Of a stretch of DNA of 64,000 nucleotides, positions 10,348 through 21,705 are shown in pieces. The position numbers and the translations under genes are program-made. Under the pieces are notes generated by a model that did not search any database, was not told the origin of the DNA, and saw only the letters and a program-made list of their open reading frames with translations. This DNA comes from Chelydra serpentina. Its lineage: Eukaryota > Chordata > Testudines > Chelydridae. Positions within the stretch are counted from its first letter, which is position 1; every line of letters begins with the position of its first letter. The stretch is from NCBI GenBank assembly GCA_037349315.1, contig JBAIAC010000006.1, positions 13,985,501 to 14,049,500 on the forward strand. Reading direction: 5' to 3'.

Positions 10348-12625
10348 GTCGGCCATAGACTCAGTGTCCTTAACTTGCCAGGAATTCAGACATATATAAT
10401 ACAAATAGAACTGACTTTTTTTTTTTTTACTTCAGTATAATGAAAGCTGGTGTTCCATGGTCTTGGAGGGGGGAAAAAAGAGTAAAGAGGAATATAGTCT
10501 TGTATTCAGAGAGATGAGAAAAAAAAATAAGAATGGTGTAATTTTTTTTGCCAATATAAAAGAGGCCTTATTTCTTACTGTGCTGGAATTGCAGACCTTT
10601 ATTTTCCGGTTTGCTTGAAAATACTACTGAATCTGTATAAAAAGAAGAGGGAGTTCTTAATAGATTTTTATTGAATACTTGTAGTGTAATTTTTAAAGAG
10701 ATCTATACTATAAATAGGGTGATATATCTTTACAAGTAATCTGTAAAATAGTCAGTTGGGAGAGACAGAGTAACCTAATAGTAATTGTAGTCTACTTTTC
10801 CCAGACACACAAAAGGGAATATATGATATTTGTATATTATTTTTTAATTTTAGCATTCTTTCCCAAGATTACACTGTTGTGCCTGTCTGCAGTGAGAGTA
10901 TTCGTAATATGCTGTTTTATAATTTGGGTGGTGAGACAAGAATTTGGTGATGCTATGTGGCAGATTAATCGCCTATGCATTGTAGTAATTAGTGATCTAA
11001 TCAAAATAGTTTCTTAAACGGAAAACATTTTGTCACTTGCACTATAGGATTCATAAAAGGGATTTATGATTGAACCATAAAACTATAGTAGGACAAAGTT
11101 AATTCTTAAAACCACAAAAAAAAAAGGAAAAAGAAATCCAGGGTTAAGACTAAATCCATCATAAACTCAACCTGTTGTGCCTAGGTATCGTAGCATATGC
11201 AACATACAAAATCAGCCTTAACTCTGGATTTTTTTGCTTTTCTGAATTTAAATCTAGCTCATCAGTCTTCAGTGGTTTAAGTTTCTTTTTTGCAGTAATA
11301 GTAGTATTAAAAAAGAACATTTTAAAAGCTTCCTTTATATGAATTGCAACTTTCAGTGTCTTCAGTCAGCCATGTGCATATACAAATATACATTCATACA
11401 GCCTTTAAAATTGGGTAGTATTACCCGATGGACACTGATGGCTCCAAACAAATCACTTTGGACTCTTTTATGTAAATATTGAGACTTCTTTTAAAGCGTA
11501 TTACTTATGCCATAAACCATAAGCTCTCAGTATGTTATGTAAATCCAGATGTAATCACATTTTAAAGAAATATATATTTTCACATGATAGATTGGAACAG
11601 CTTCCGATAAATCATTGTGCTGATCTCTGACACAATGTCTTTCATGTATTCCCCATGGAAAAAAGTTGAAAACTTGCAGGTCACATTGTACCTAACCACC
11701 CTGGGAGCAATGCAAACATCCAAGTAATAAATACTGAAAAACTATTCCCCACTCTCTTCCTCCCCCTTAATTCATATTTTATTAATGGTATCCACAGTTG
11801 ATACAAATCTACAATATTTCCAGCTTTTTAAATAGAAACCCTAATTAAAATGTATTGCTTCAATTAAGCAACAACCTCCTCATCTCTGATTGACCTAGCA
11901 GAATATAGCGTGCCCCCTAGTTTGACAAGCTAACCAATAGTCTTGGCTTGTAAAACACCATTTAGATTTCTGTTCATGTGAGTACTGTAGATTCATGTGA
12001 GTAATGTAGGTTCATGAAGTAAGGTGAAAGTTTTTAATCATGAGAACACTTTTCCATACTTGCTGCACAATAAGTGGCGAACATCTGAAGAGTAAATTGC
12101 ATGATGTTTGTCTGCAGTTGCTGATTACATTTTTCATGAAATCTGAATAGTAAATATATTATACAAGTTTTAGGTTATATTTCTGAGAGACATTGCTAAC
12201 AAGCTCGTTCAATATTAACTCTTAATTCCCTCGACGCATCACAAATGAAGACTTGAGCCAGAACTCTGTATCCAGGAATAATGGGTAGCAGCGGTGCTTC
12301 TGTCAGACACTAAGCCTTGCATTTAGAACTCTTTTACCTCTTTACCTAAGTTTGATGATGCAAAGCAAGAAATGAGCCTAATGAAATAGAAGATTCTCTA
12401 TTTTATAAGCTCATCACTGTGACCAGAGCATAAAACAAGTCCTATGATAGGTTGCTCTGATGATTATCATGTCTGCACTTAAGCTTGTAGCAGATGAGCA
12501 GAACAAGACAATCAGTTAAATCAAAAATTGAAAGGTGTTATAATATGTTAATGGCCTTTTTCGCTGTAGCAATAAATGAGCAAGTGCAATGACTTGATTT
12601 AATAAAAATTATCTTTTAAAAGTCG
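10348..12625 (+). other. CD2AP: CD2AP 3' untranslated region (probable extent)
   Basis: AT-rich, repeat-poor sequence follows the stop codon. AATAAA hexamers occur at 11726-11731, 12571-12576 and 12601-12606, with another (CAAATAAAAAAAA context) at 12829-12834. The pair at 12571 and 12601 gives a plausible distal cleavage site near 12.62 kb, and 11726 a shorter isoform. The extent is inferred from these signals only. Confidence 0.55.
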
Positions 12626-12999
12626 CTGCTATGAGTATTTTTAGCCATAAAGAAGTCGACCTAATACATATCTGTCTTATCTCTGATTAGTATTGTGTAA
12701 TACAATGGAGGTGGGAAGGGTAATGTTTATACAGACATTCCACAAAATACAAGTTCCTTAAAGCATAATGCTTCACTGACTTGTTTACAGGTGCTGTAAA
12801 AATCATGCATGCTATCAAAACTCCAGCAAATAAAAAAAACAAAAAACCATGGGTGGTATGTTTGCTTTTTTGTTCAAGGAAGTTTTGAATTTTGTCTTAA
12901 ATTTATTACAACACAAGCTTGGAAAAGAGACCTCGAATAAGGAAATTATCTTCTGAATCATTCTGTTTGCTTTTTTTTTGCAACAGTGTTACACTGTTG
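12626..12999. other. Intergenic sequence after CD2AP
   Basis: AT-rich sequence containing an A-rich run at 12831-12846. No gene or classifiable repeat was seen. Confidence 0.4.
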
Positions 13000-13430
13000 A
13001 CTCTCATTTAGCTTGTGATCCACTGTGATCCCAGATCCCTTTCTGCAGTACTGCTTTCTAGGCAGTCATTTCCAATTTTGTATGCGTGCAACAGATTGTT
13101 CCTTCCTAAGTGGAGTACTTTGCATTTATCCTTAGTGAATTTCATCCTATTTTCTTCAGACCGTTTCTCCCAGTTTGTCCAGATTGTTTTGAATTTTAAT
13201 CCTATCCTCCAAAGCACTTGCAACTCCTCCCAGGTTGGTATCATTCGCAAACTTTATAAGTGTACTCTCTATGCCATGATCTAAATCATTGATTAAGATA
13301 TTGAACAGAACCAGATCCAGAACTTATCCCTGCAGGACCCCACTCAATATGCCCTTCCAGCTTGACTGTGAACCACTGATAGCTACTCTCTGGGAACGGT
13401 TTTCCAACCAGTTATGCACCGACCTTTATT
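13000..13430 (-). mobile_element. CR1 LINE fragment (RT 3' part)
   Basis: The minus strand encodes the end of CR1 reverse transcriptase. Recognisable blocks include NRMKFTKDKCKVLHLGRNN and AERDLG, matching the region of the intact CR1 at 53.8-56.7 kb that reads [20 protein letters not shown] and AEKDLG. It is 5'- and 3'-truncated and carries substitutions and stops. Confidence 0.85.
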
Positions 13431-14485
13431 AGCGCCGTCTAAGTTGCATTTCCCTAGATATGGCTATGTATTGTATCTTTCTTGCATTTAGGAACTGAAA
13501 TTTTCAGCTTTTTATTTTCTGCGAAAAAAAGTTGATTTTTTTTTTTTCTGTGGGGGTAAAATAAACACTTTCTGACCAGCTCTAGAACCCATGTAAATGT
13601 TGTTTGCCAACTGCAAATCCCACTGGAGAGGCATTTGTTAAGGAGAGAGAATTCCCAGCTTCTTCTATGCAAGGCAAAGCTGTCATCTTCCTCATGGAGG
13701 AGTTGTTAGGAAACACCATGTTCAGTTTCCACTCCTGAATCTGGGTTAGTACTACATAGGAAAGACTGATTCCCGTTACTTCCAAGTGTTCTTACAGTGT
13801 TGTTGCATTGGACTGTTTCCATGGTGGATCATATAACTGAATTTGATTAGTATGTTTCAGATGTAGGCAGAGCTCTAGCTGTATACATTTAAGATAAGAT
13901 GGCCCCATCCCAAATTTCACCACACTGGGAGAAAATAACTGCAGGATGGAGTTATTCAGTGACTAAATATGAAGCAAATAAAAACCAACTAATGGGGCAA
14001 CAAAGTTTGATGAATGTCATTCTCTCCTTCACTGTAAGTTTTAAATAGAATTCCCAGACAAGAATAGTCTTAAAATGTTAAGGTTGAAAGTGCATAGGAA
14101 TAACTTATAATTTAAAAAAATACATAGTAGCCTGAAGAGCTCTTTAGGGAAATCATTACCACATATTGTCCAAACCAGTTGATTTTGTGGGAGGTAGAAA
14201 CTGCCAGAATAGCTGATATCTTCAGTAATCTCTAGTGTACCTGATCACATAGAGCCTGCATACACTTCATTCTGCCTTGTCTGGTTTTTTTTTAATCCAT
14301 CATCCTGATTTTAAGACTAGTGAACTTCTGTTTTCTAAGGAAGAAAATCTTATTTAAATCAGTTGACCTCTGAAGCACTTTTCTTGCTTAGAATGCATAT
14401 TCTAGGTGGGTAGAAGAAAGATAGAAATCAGATAAGATATTGTTTTCCCCACAAGATCATCCTTCCGCATTTAAATAGTGTCTTT
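13431..14485. other. Intergenic, no recognised feature
   Basis: AT-rich sequence with poly-T/A runs (around 13537-13547 and 14286-14294). No coding or repeat family could be supported. Confidence 0.35.
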
Positions 14486-14665
14486 TCAGCTGTAGTTCGC
14501 AAGGCCTTTTACAAAGGGGTGAATAAGCTTAATTACCTCTTATTTACAGATGAAGAAAGAGAGAAATGTGTGACTTGTCCTAAGTCATTATTAGGGTTAG
14601 AACCTAGGCCTCCTGAATGTAAAATGCGTGCCCAGTCCATTAAGCGCAGTGCCTCTCATAAAATC
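14486..14665 (-). repeat. MIR-type SINE
   Basis: TTACAGATGAAGAAAGAGAG, then GTGTGACTTGTCCTAAGTCA, AGAACCTAGGCCTCCTGA and CAGTCCATTAAGCGCAGTGC reproduce in order the reverse complement of the MIR core ('tgtgtgaccttgggcaagtcac...'). Only the core and part of the 5' region are present. Confidence 0.7.
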
Positions 14666-14696
14666 TCTCATTCTATTCAGCTTCTTTTATGTTCAA

Positions 14697-15118
14697 CAGC
14701 AGTCAAAAAACTAACAATGCTAGGAACCATTAAGAAAGGGATAGATAATAAGACAGAAAATACTATAATTACACTATAAAACCATGGTACACCCACACCT
14801 TGAATACTTTTAGTTTTGGTTGCCCCATCTCAAAAAAGAAATATTAGAATTGGGAAAGATACAGAGAAGGGCAACAAAAATGATTAGGGGTATGGAACAG
14901 ATTCCATATGAGGAGAGATTAAAAAGACTGTGACTTTTCATCTTGGGAAAGAGATTACTAAAGGGGAGGGAGATATGATATGGGTCTATAAAATGATGAA
15001 TGTTGTGAAGAAAATGAATAAGGAAGTTTTATTTACCCCTTCACATAACACAAGAACCAGGGCTCACCCAATGAAATTAATAGGCAGCAGGTTTACAATG
15101 AAAGGAAGTAGTTCTACA
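14697..15118 (+). mobile_element. CR1 LINE 3' fragment
   Basis: The plus strand reads like the C-terminus of CR1 RT with stops. GGCAACAAAAATGATTAGGG and GAGGAGAGATTAAAAAGACT are near-identical to the intact CR1 (GGCAACAAAAATGATTAGGG at 56360). The 3' terminal (ATTCTATG)n is missing, cut by the segment starting near 15120. Confidence 0.85.
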
Positions 15119-15708
15119 CACAAAGTGTTACGGGAATTCTGCACCAAAAATTCAATATTCTGCATATTTTATTTGTCAAAATAATGCAATAGAATCACAC
15201 CAGTTTCAGTTGTTTTGGTAATTTATTTAAACTACAATACAGAAAAAAAGTCTCTTAACTACCCAGCGTTTCCTAAACACATGAAAGTTAAGTTACAAAC
15301 ACTTGGTAATTAATACCCTGCATTCCAGTTAGAATCCTGGGTTTTCATTTAAATTTCATTACAGAATACCAAACGGGAGGGTGGGGAAGAGTAGAATGTC
15401 ATTTTAAATGGCTCAGACTTTCACACATGACAGTCGTACAGTTTGACTAATCATTGTCCTGGACCTGGCTGAGTATTTTGGGAAGTGCTTGGTTCTGATT
15501 GTCCTGACATTTTATTGACTGCTAGGTAAATGTTTCATTTGCCTTCAGTCTTTTTTTTTTTTTTTTTTTTTTTCTTTTTTTTTAAAATTGGGTAAGTAAA
15601 ATAAATCCTGAGCTGTAATCTAACCCCATTGTGCCACTTTGGCACAGGAGAAAAATGAGAGAGTACATAGATCTTCCTAGCTGAGGATTCCCTTACTGTC
15701 ATTTATAA
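15119..15708. repeat. Unclassified interspersed repeat candidate with a T-rich tract
   Basis: It starts abruptly inside CR1 sequence with GAATTCTGCACCAAAAATTC and AATATTCTGCATATTTTATT. I have the impression of this as a high-copy sauropsid repeat but cannot name its class. A long T tract (about 15549-15583, interrupted by one C) lies near its right side. Boundaries are uncertain. Confidence 0.35.
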
Positions 15709-16064
15709 GAAGGTCCTGTCTACACTGGCAAGTTTCTGCGCAGTAAAGCCGCTTTCTGCGTTGTAACTCGCGAGGTGTACACATTGCCAAGCCACTTATT
15801 GCGCAGAAACTGCGCAGTTGCAGTGCTGTAAAAAAACCCACCCAATGACAGGCGTGGAGCCTGGTCGATTACAGCACTGCGATTGGCCTCCGGGAGGTGT
15901 CCCACAATGACTGTTCTTGCCTCGCTGGTCATTGGTTTGAACTCTACTGCCCTGCCCTCAGATGACCAACTGTCATCCCCACCCCGTAAATTCCTGTGGA
16001 ATTTTGAAAGTCCCCTTCCTGTTTGCTCAGTGACGGGTGCAGTGGTCTCAGCGCATCTTTCCAG

Positions 16065-16622
16065 ATGGCCATGCCTACTCCATGCACCAAGCGATCCCCT
16101 GCTTCGAGCAATGCCAAGCTGCTGGACCTTATCAGCATTTGGGGAGAGAAGGCTGTCCAGTCCCAGCTGCGCTCCAGCCATAGGAATTATGATACCTACA
16201 GACAGATTTCACGTTGCATGACAGAAAGGGGCCATGACCGGGAAACACTACAGTGCAGGATCAAAGTGAAGGAGCTGCGGACAGCCTACCACAAGGTGCG
16301 GGAGGCAAACCGCCGCTCTCGTGCTGTGCCCACAAGCTGCCAGTTCTACAAAGAGCTGGACACGATACTCGGTGGCAACCCCACCTCCACTGCGAAGGCC
16401 AGTGTGGATACTTCGGTGGTCCGCGTGCCAGTTGAGAGTGGACCAAGCCCGGAGGAGGATATCTTGGAGGGGGCGGGGGATCCAGAGGCAGAGGATGACT
16501 CGGAGGTCAGAGATGAATGCAGCCAGGAGCTCTTTTGTACTCCGGAGGAGGCTAGCCAGTCACAGCTGTCGGATCTTGGCAAAGCGCAAACAGGAGAGGA
16601 GGCTCCTGGTAAGTGGATTTGA
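16065..16622 (+). CDS. Harbinger Myb/SANT-like DNA-binding protein
   Basis: From the ATG at 16065 (MAMPTPCTKRSPASS) the frame stays open for about 185 codons. The N-terminal part LLDLISIWGEKAVQSQLRSS, NYDTYRQISRCMTERGHDRE, TLQCRIKVKELRTAYHKVRE and FYKELDTILGG is the trihelix/MADF-SANT-like fold found in the second protein of Harbinger elements and in the host MSANTD genes derived from them. The tail is acidic (EDDSEVRDE). In active elements this protein brings the transposase to the terminal repeats. Frames starting upstream of 16065 would use a non-ATG codon and were not accepted. The reading frame is surprisingly intact compared with the transposase. A downstream 3' exon, as in relatives, is possible because GTAAGT follows at about 16609. 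Confidence 0.75.
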   Translation: MAMPTPCTKRSPASSNAKLLDLISIWGEKAVQSQLRSSHRNYDTYRQISRCMTERGHDRETLQCRIKVKELRTAYHKVREANRRSRAVPTSCQFYKELDTILGGNPTSTAKASVDTSVVRVPVESGPSPEEDILEGAGDPEAEDDSEVRDECSQELFCTPEEASQSQLSDLGKAQTGEEAPGKWI

Positions 16623-16882
16623 TTCTGGGAATCGCTGAAGCAAATTGTTGGAGGCAAGAGGGTTGCAGAAAGCAGGCTTGTGTCTGTATGATGTGCGTAC
16701 CACAACATGCCTAGTCTGAGCGGCGCAATAGGCTGTTGATTGACTCCCTCACTTCACAGGAATCTGCCTCAGATCTCCAGCAAACTCATGGAGATAATGG
16801 GCAATCCGCTGCCACAGGTTCTCTGGCAGAGCTGCTTTGTTTTTTGCCCCATTAAGGGTAACTTTCCCGCGCCACTCTGCCG

Positions 16883-17569
16883 TCACTGAGGGTGGGGAAG
16901 CCATTGCTGCACACAGGTGAGCTTCATAAGGGCTGGGCGGAAGCCGCAGTCTTGGAGAAGACCCTCCCTTGATTCCCTGCTTATGGCCCGGTGCTGCACC
17001 CCTCTAATAGCCCTGGTCTCCGGCGGTTCAAATTCAGCCTCCAGGCGCTGAGCCTCAGCGGTCCAGCCCTGAGTGAAGCTTTCACCCTTCCCTTCACAAA
17101 TATTATGGAGTGCACAGCATGTGGTTATAAGCATAGGAATATTGTCATCGGCCAGGTCCAGCTTCCCACATAGGCAGCCCCAGCAGGCCTTTAAAAGGCC
17201 AAAAGCACACTCAACAGTCAAGGTTCCCCGTGTATGGCTTCATAAACCATGGCATTAAGGAATAGGCGGGGTCTCCCAGGATCACAACGTGGCTTTCCTC
17301 ATCCGAAAGTTCTGTAGCCACTGCTCGTCATCCCAGACGTGCATGACTGTGATCCCACCACTTGGTGATTGTTTCCCGAGCCCAAAATGGCGTTCCATTG
17401 TGGTCGGCACCTCCGTGAATGCCACAAGAAATCTCGTGTCGTAGCTACTACGCGTGGCAAGATCAATGTTGCACTCCTCTTGTCTTTGTAGTTTAAGAAA
17501 TAACTCCACTGCCGCTCGTGACGTGTTAACCAGAGTGAGCAGCATACTGGTCAACATTTCGGGATCCAT
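16883..17569 (-). pseudogene. Harbinger DDE transposase, internally deleted
   Basis: The N-terminal part (17282-17569) reads MDPEMLTSMLLTLVNTSRAA and ends VWDDEQWLQNFRMRKATL, the usual Harbinger N-terminal region. The C-terminal part (16883-17221) reads MTVECAFGLLKACWGCLCGK, then CCALHNICEGKGE, the conserved block after the last catalytic residue. The two parts are only about 60 bp apart, where an intact relative has several hundred, so the segment with the first DDE acidic residues is missing. Its tail converges on the Myb-like gene. A sequence like CDPGRPRLFLN on the minus strand at 17250-17285 fuses the pieces. Confidence 0.8.
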
Positions 17570-17619
17570 TCCTGCAGACTGAAGAGGCAGAGTGCGTAGT
17601 ACACAAACCGTTGAAAGAA

Positions 17620-18852
17620 CTGTCGATTAATCACAGTTAACTCGCGCGATTAACTCAAAAAAAATTAATCCTGATTAATCGGACTGTTAAACAATAGAAT
17701 ACCAATTAAAATGTATTAAATATTTTTGGATATTCTTCAACATTTTCAAATATATTTTTTCTATTAGAACACAGACTATGAAGTTTACAGTGCTCACTTT
17801 ATATTTTTTTATTACAAATATTTGCACTATAAAAATGATAAACAAAAGAAATAGTATTTTTCAATTCACCTCATACAAGTACTGTAGTGCAATCTCTATC
17901 GTGAAAGTGTAATTTGCAAATATAGATTTTTGTTGTTGTTACATAACTGCTTTAAAAACAAAACAATGTAAAACTTGAGCCTACAAATCCACACAGTCCT
18001 CCTACTTGTTCAGTCAATCGCTAAGACAAACAAGTTTGTTGACATTTATGGGACATAATGCTGCCTGCTTCTTATTTACAGTGTCACCTGAAAGTGAGAA
18101 CAGGCGTTTGCATGGCACTTTTGTAGCCCACATTGCAAGGTATTTACATGCCAGATACGCTAAACATTTGTATACCTCTTCATGCTTTGGTCACTATTCC
18201 AGAGGACATTCTTCCATGCTGATGACACGCATTAATTAAATGTGTGACTGAACTCCTTGGGGGAGAACTGTATGTCTGCTGTTCTGTTTTACCCATTTTT
18301 TGCCATATATTTCATGTTACAGTAGTCTCAGATGATGACCCAGCACATGTTCGTTTTAAGAACACTTTCACTGCAGATTTCACAAAATGCAAAGAAGGTA
18401 CCAATGTGAGTCCTAAAAATAGCCACATCACTCGTCCCAAGGTTTAAGAATCTGAAGTGCCGTCCAAAATCTAAGAGGGACGATGTGTGGAGCGTGCTCT
18501 CAGAAGACTTAAAAGAGCAACACTCAGATGTGGAAACTACAAAACCCGAACCACCAAAAAAGAAAATCAACCTTCTGCTGGTGGTATCTGACTCAGATGA
18601 TGAAAATGAACATGCATCGGTCCGCAGTGCTTTGGATCGTTACTGAGCAGAACCCATCATCATCATGGGCACATGTCCTCTGGAATGGTGGTTGAAGCAT
18701 GAAGGGACATATGAATCTTTAGTGCATCTGGCACATAAAATACCTTGTGTCGCCAGCTACAACAGTGCCATGCAAATGCCTGTTCTCACTTTCAGGTGAC
18801 ATTGTAAATAAGAAGCAGGCAGCAGTATCTCCCATAACTGTAAACAAACATA
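17620..18852. mobile_element. Fold-back hAT element, copy 1 (truncated)
   Basis: It begins with TGTCGATTAATCACAGTTAA and the motif GCGCGATTAACTCAAAA, the same terminus as the complete copy at 37073-38650. It contains the same left inverted arm (18035-18230, e.g. GCATGGCACTTTTGTAGC), the same central coding remnant (TELLGGELYVCCSVLP, SDDDPAHVRF) and the start of the right arm (18650-18850: CCTCTGGAATGGTGGTTGAA). The right half of the right arm is missing; sequence diverges after about 18852. Confidence 0.75.
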
Positions 18853-19202
18853 GGAGGGTGAACAGCTTTTCATCCCTGCCATAGTTTCGTTCTGACAGTT
18901 GTGTGTCGGTAAGTTCAAATGCTCATTTTGGAACTCGCTGTAAAACACTGATATTGCTCTCCCCAATTTTCTTTACCAACTTAGAACCCATCATCTGATC
19001 CTACATGTGGTCCCCAGGTATAATCCATTCGCTACATGTGCAGCATTCAAGTGAGTGTGAGGAAAATGTAAGCAGTGAAGCATGAGCCTTTTTTGATGGC
19101 TTGAAAGACTCCCTTTTCAACAGTTGTGTGACAAATCGTGTGTCCAAGCAGAACTTACAAATGGTAAATACCGCACAACACAGAATGGTCTGCTGCAGAA
19201 CA

Positions 19203-19249
<47 letters not shown>

Positions 19250-20835
19250 CAAAGGCTCTGGAGGATGTCATTTCTCACTAGCAAGTGGAAACAGTTCATT
19301 TGTAACTTTTTTGGTTGCCCAACCAAGAGACAAAATTTTGTCATCCACTTGAAATCTTTGGTATAAATACAGAGCCTGCTTAGTCAAAGGTTGGGGTAGT
19401 TCACCACACCTGATTTGTCCATAAAGTGATTACCAAGAAGGGTACCGTGTATCCAGGAACGTAGTGTAGGATTCAAAGAGGGATGGGACACTTAGACGAT
19501 TACCATTATAATGCTTGATGTTTGTCAAATACTTTTTAAAATAACTGGCTGGGATATCGACGCTCATGTTTCTGGATTTAAGTCAATTTCTAACTATTGA
19601 GGGTTCAGAGATTTCCCTGGGGGCAGGATATCCTATGACTGCCTATTGCATGGTTTCTTGCGCTTTCCACTGAAGCATCTGATGCTGGCCACTGTTGGAG
19701 GTGGGGTATTGGATTAGATGCATATGAGCTGGTATGACAGTTCCTGTGTCCTAACCTTGGACAAATGTCTCCAGTGGAGGAGGAAAAGGTAGGAAAAGAA
19801 CAGCTGAAGGCACAAGCATTGAGCAAACAAGTTTGAACGGGGAGAACCCCAGTGGTAGCCCGGCTTGAAGCACGGACAGTATTGTCCCAGAGGAAGTGTC
19901 ATAAGAGGCAGGAGATAACGTGCCCTGCATCCGGTGTCAGGGATGGGAAATGGAGCCATTTTGAGTCGATACTGCAGTAACTCCAGGGTGAAACAGACGG
20001 TGTTACGTGGAGGTTGCTTCACACCTTTGTTGAAGTTGCTGCCTGGAGGTTGTGTCCTTGCTGTCATGCTGCTGCTTAGAGGCACTCTTCTTTGCTTTTA
20101 TGTCTAATGTAATGGGAAGCATCTAAGTAGTGGGTTTGGGGTTATTGTAATAAAATTTTCCATTACAGAAAGTGCAAGGTGGAGATGCTGGACTTTGAAA
20201 ATGAGCCTGCAGCTGCCTGGTCAGCTATAAATGTCCATAGAGAACATTAGGCCCGGACCTCTGGTATCATAATTAGAGAATTTAGCCTTCTCACACAGAA
20301 GCCCTGATTGCCCTGTGCATTTCAGTAGGTAAAATGGATTGCTTATACTTGGGGCAATGGTAGATACGCATATTATTATTCATTTCCAGATGCTTCTACC
20401 CACCTGTGGTATCATTTGGGTTATATTAGCTGGTGCTAACTGTTGCAAAGGTGGCCCGCTGAAAAGTTAATGGGGTGCTGTTGAAGGAGGAGGCTGTCAG
20501 GCTGGAGTAGAGGGCATATGGACCTACTTATCTTTCCATCCTTCTCGCAACTGTATTGAACTTAGGTGCCAGCTTTAAACACTCATGTATGCATACTCTG
20601 TAGTTATGGCTCTTCGGTTTGACTCTCCACTGGCACTTTATTTTAAAATTGATATGCATCTAATTCAAAGTCCAGTGAAATCAATAGGAGTTTTTACACT
20701 GAATCCAATGGCATTCAGTCAGGCCCCAAATGCACCAATGTATCTTTGAATCATTCAGTATCCACTTTGCTGGCAACCAAAAAACAGGTGTGGTGAGAAG
20801 CATCTAAGTTTGTAGGGCATTGAAAATGTTAGGCT
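18853..20835. other. Intergenic, no recognised gene
   Basis: Apart from a (GT)n microsatellite at 19205-19244, nothing is classifiable with confidence. A weak copy of the common motif 'ccagtgaaatcaataggagttttt' sits at 20670-20735. The frames around 19600-20085 have no domain or splice signal support. Confidence 0.35.
19205..19244. repeat. (GT)20 microsatellite
   Basis: An uninterrupted run of 20 GT dinucleotides. The open frames through it on both strands are artefacts of the repeat. Confidence 0.97.
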
Positions 20836-21304
20836 CCGCTTAGAATGCGTTTTGCTTATATTTTGTTTGACCAAATCTGACCTGTTATGTTTTGACTTGT
20901 AATCACTTAAATCTACCTTTATAGTTGTTAAATCTGTTTGTTTATTCTACCTGAAGCAGTGCATTTGGTTTGAAGCGTGTCAGAGGTTCCCCTTGGGATA
21001 ACAAGTCTGGTGCATATCAATTTCTTTGTTAAATTGATGAACTTCTAAAAGGTTGCAGAATCCAGCAGGCATAACTGGACACTGCAAGATGGAGGTTCCT
21101 AGGGTTGTGTCTGGGCCCGGAGATATTGGCTAGTGTCATTTGGTTGCACAATCCAAGGAGCAGCTTACATGCCAGAGGCTGTGCGTGAATGGCCCAGGAG
21201 TGGGAGTTCTCACAGCAAAGCAGGTAAGACTGGCTCCCAGAGTCAAGGATTGCAGTGACCTAGCAGATCACCAGTCCGGATAACACCAGAGGGGAATGTC
21301 ACAA
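20836..21304 (+). mobile_element. LTR fragment, same family as the LTRs at 22680 and 34251
   Basis: The segment with GGATAACAAGTCTGGTGCAT, TTAAATTGATGAACTTC and CTGGACACTGCAAGATGGAG ends in GGGGAATGTCACA. Its 3' end resembles that of the complete LTR at 22680-23503 (GTGGGAGTT..., GCAAAG, ...TATGTCACA). The 5' part is missing. Confidence 0.55.
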
Positions 21305-21309
21305 TTGTG

Positions 21310-21705
21310 TTATGAGAAGGAGTAAATAACACTTCCTTATTTACTTTCTCCACACCAGTCATGATTTTATAGACCTCTATGATATCCTCCCTTAGCTGTC
21401 TCTTTTCCAAGTTGAAAAGTCCCAGTCTTATTAATCTCTCTTCATACAGAAGCCGTTCCTTACCCCCCTAATAATTTTTGTTGCCCTTTTCTGAACCTTT
21501 CCCAATTCCAATATATCTTTTTGAGATGGGGCGACCACACCTCCATGCAGTCTTCAAGATGTGGGCGTACCATGGATTTATATAGAGGCAATATGATCTT
21601 TTCTGTCTTATTATCTATCCCTTTCTTAATGATTCCCAACCTTCTGTTCGCGTTTTTGACTGCCATTGCACATTGAGTACATGTTTTCAGAGAACTGTCA
21701 CATGA
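21310..21705 (-). mobile_element. CR1 LINE 3' fragment
   Basis: The minus strand contains the CR1 block for LEDCMEVWSPHLKKIYWNWE, equivalent to [20 protein letters not shown] in the intact copy. The plus strand reads CCCAGTCTTATTAATCTCTC, characteristic of minus-oriented CR1. Truncated at both ends. Confidence 0.85.

Larger units (their letters stand above)
15709..17619. mobile_element. PIF/Harbinger DNA transposon, right end lost
   Basis: Two convergent genes diagnostic of Harbinger elements are present: a Myb/SANT-like DNA-binding protein on the plus strand (16065-16619) and a DDE transposase on the minus strand (16883-17569, internally deleted). The left end near 15712 reads AAGGTCCTGTCTACACTGGC, a typical MITE/Harbinger-like terminus. 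The matching right terminus was not found: sequence of a different transposon (fold-back hAT) begins near 17620. Autonomous function is lost. Confidence 0.8.

Noticed and set aside
16023..16064. N-terminal extension of the Harbinger Myb-like protein
   Set aside because: The extension would start at TTG; the first ATG in frame is at 16065 and is directly followed by conserved-looking sequence.
19101..19366. Open frames rich in Cys-Val or Thr-His
   Set aside because: Produced by the (GT)20 microsatellite.
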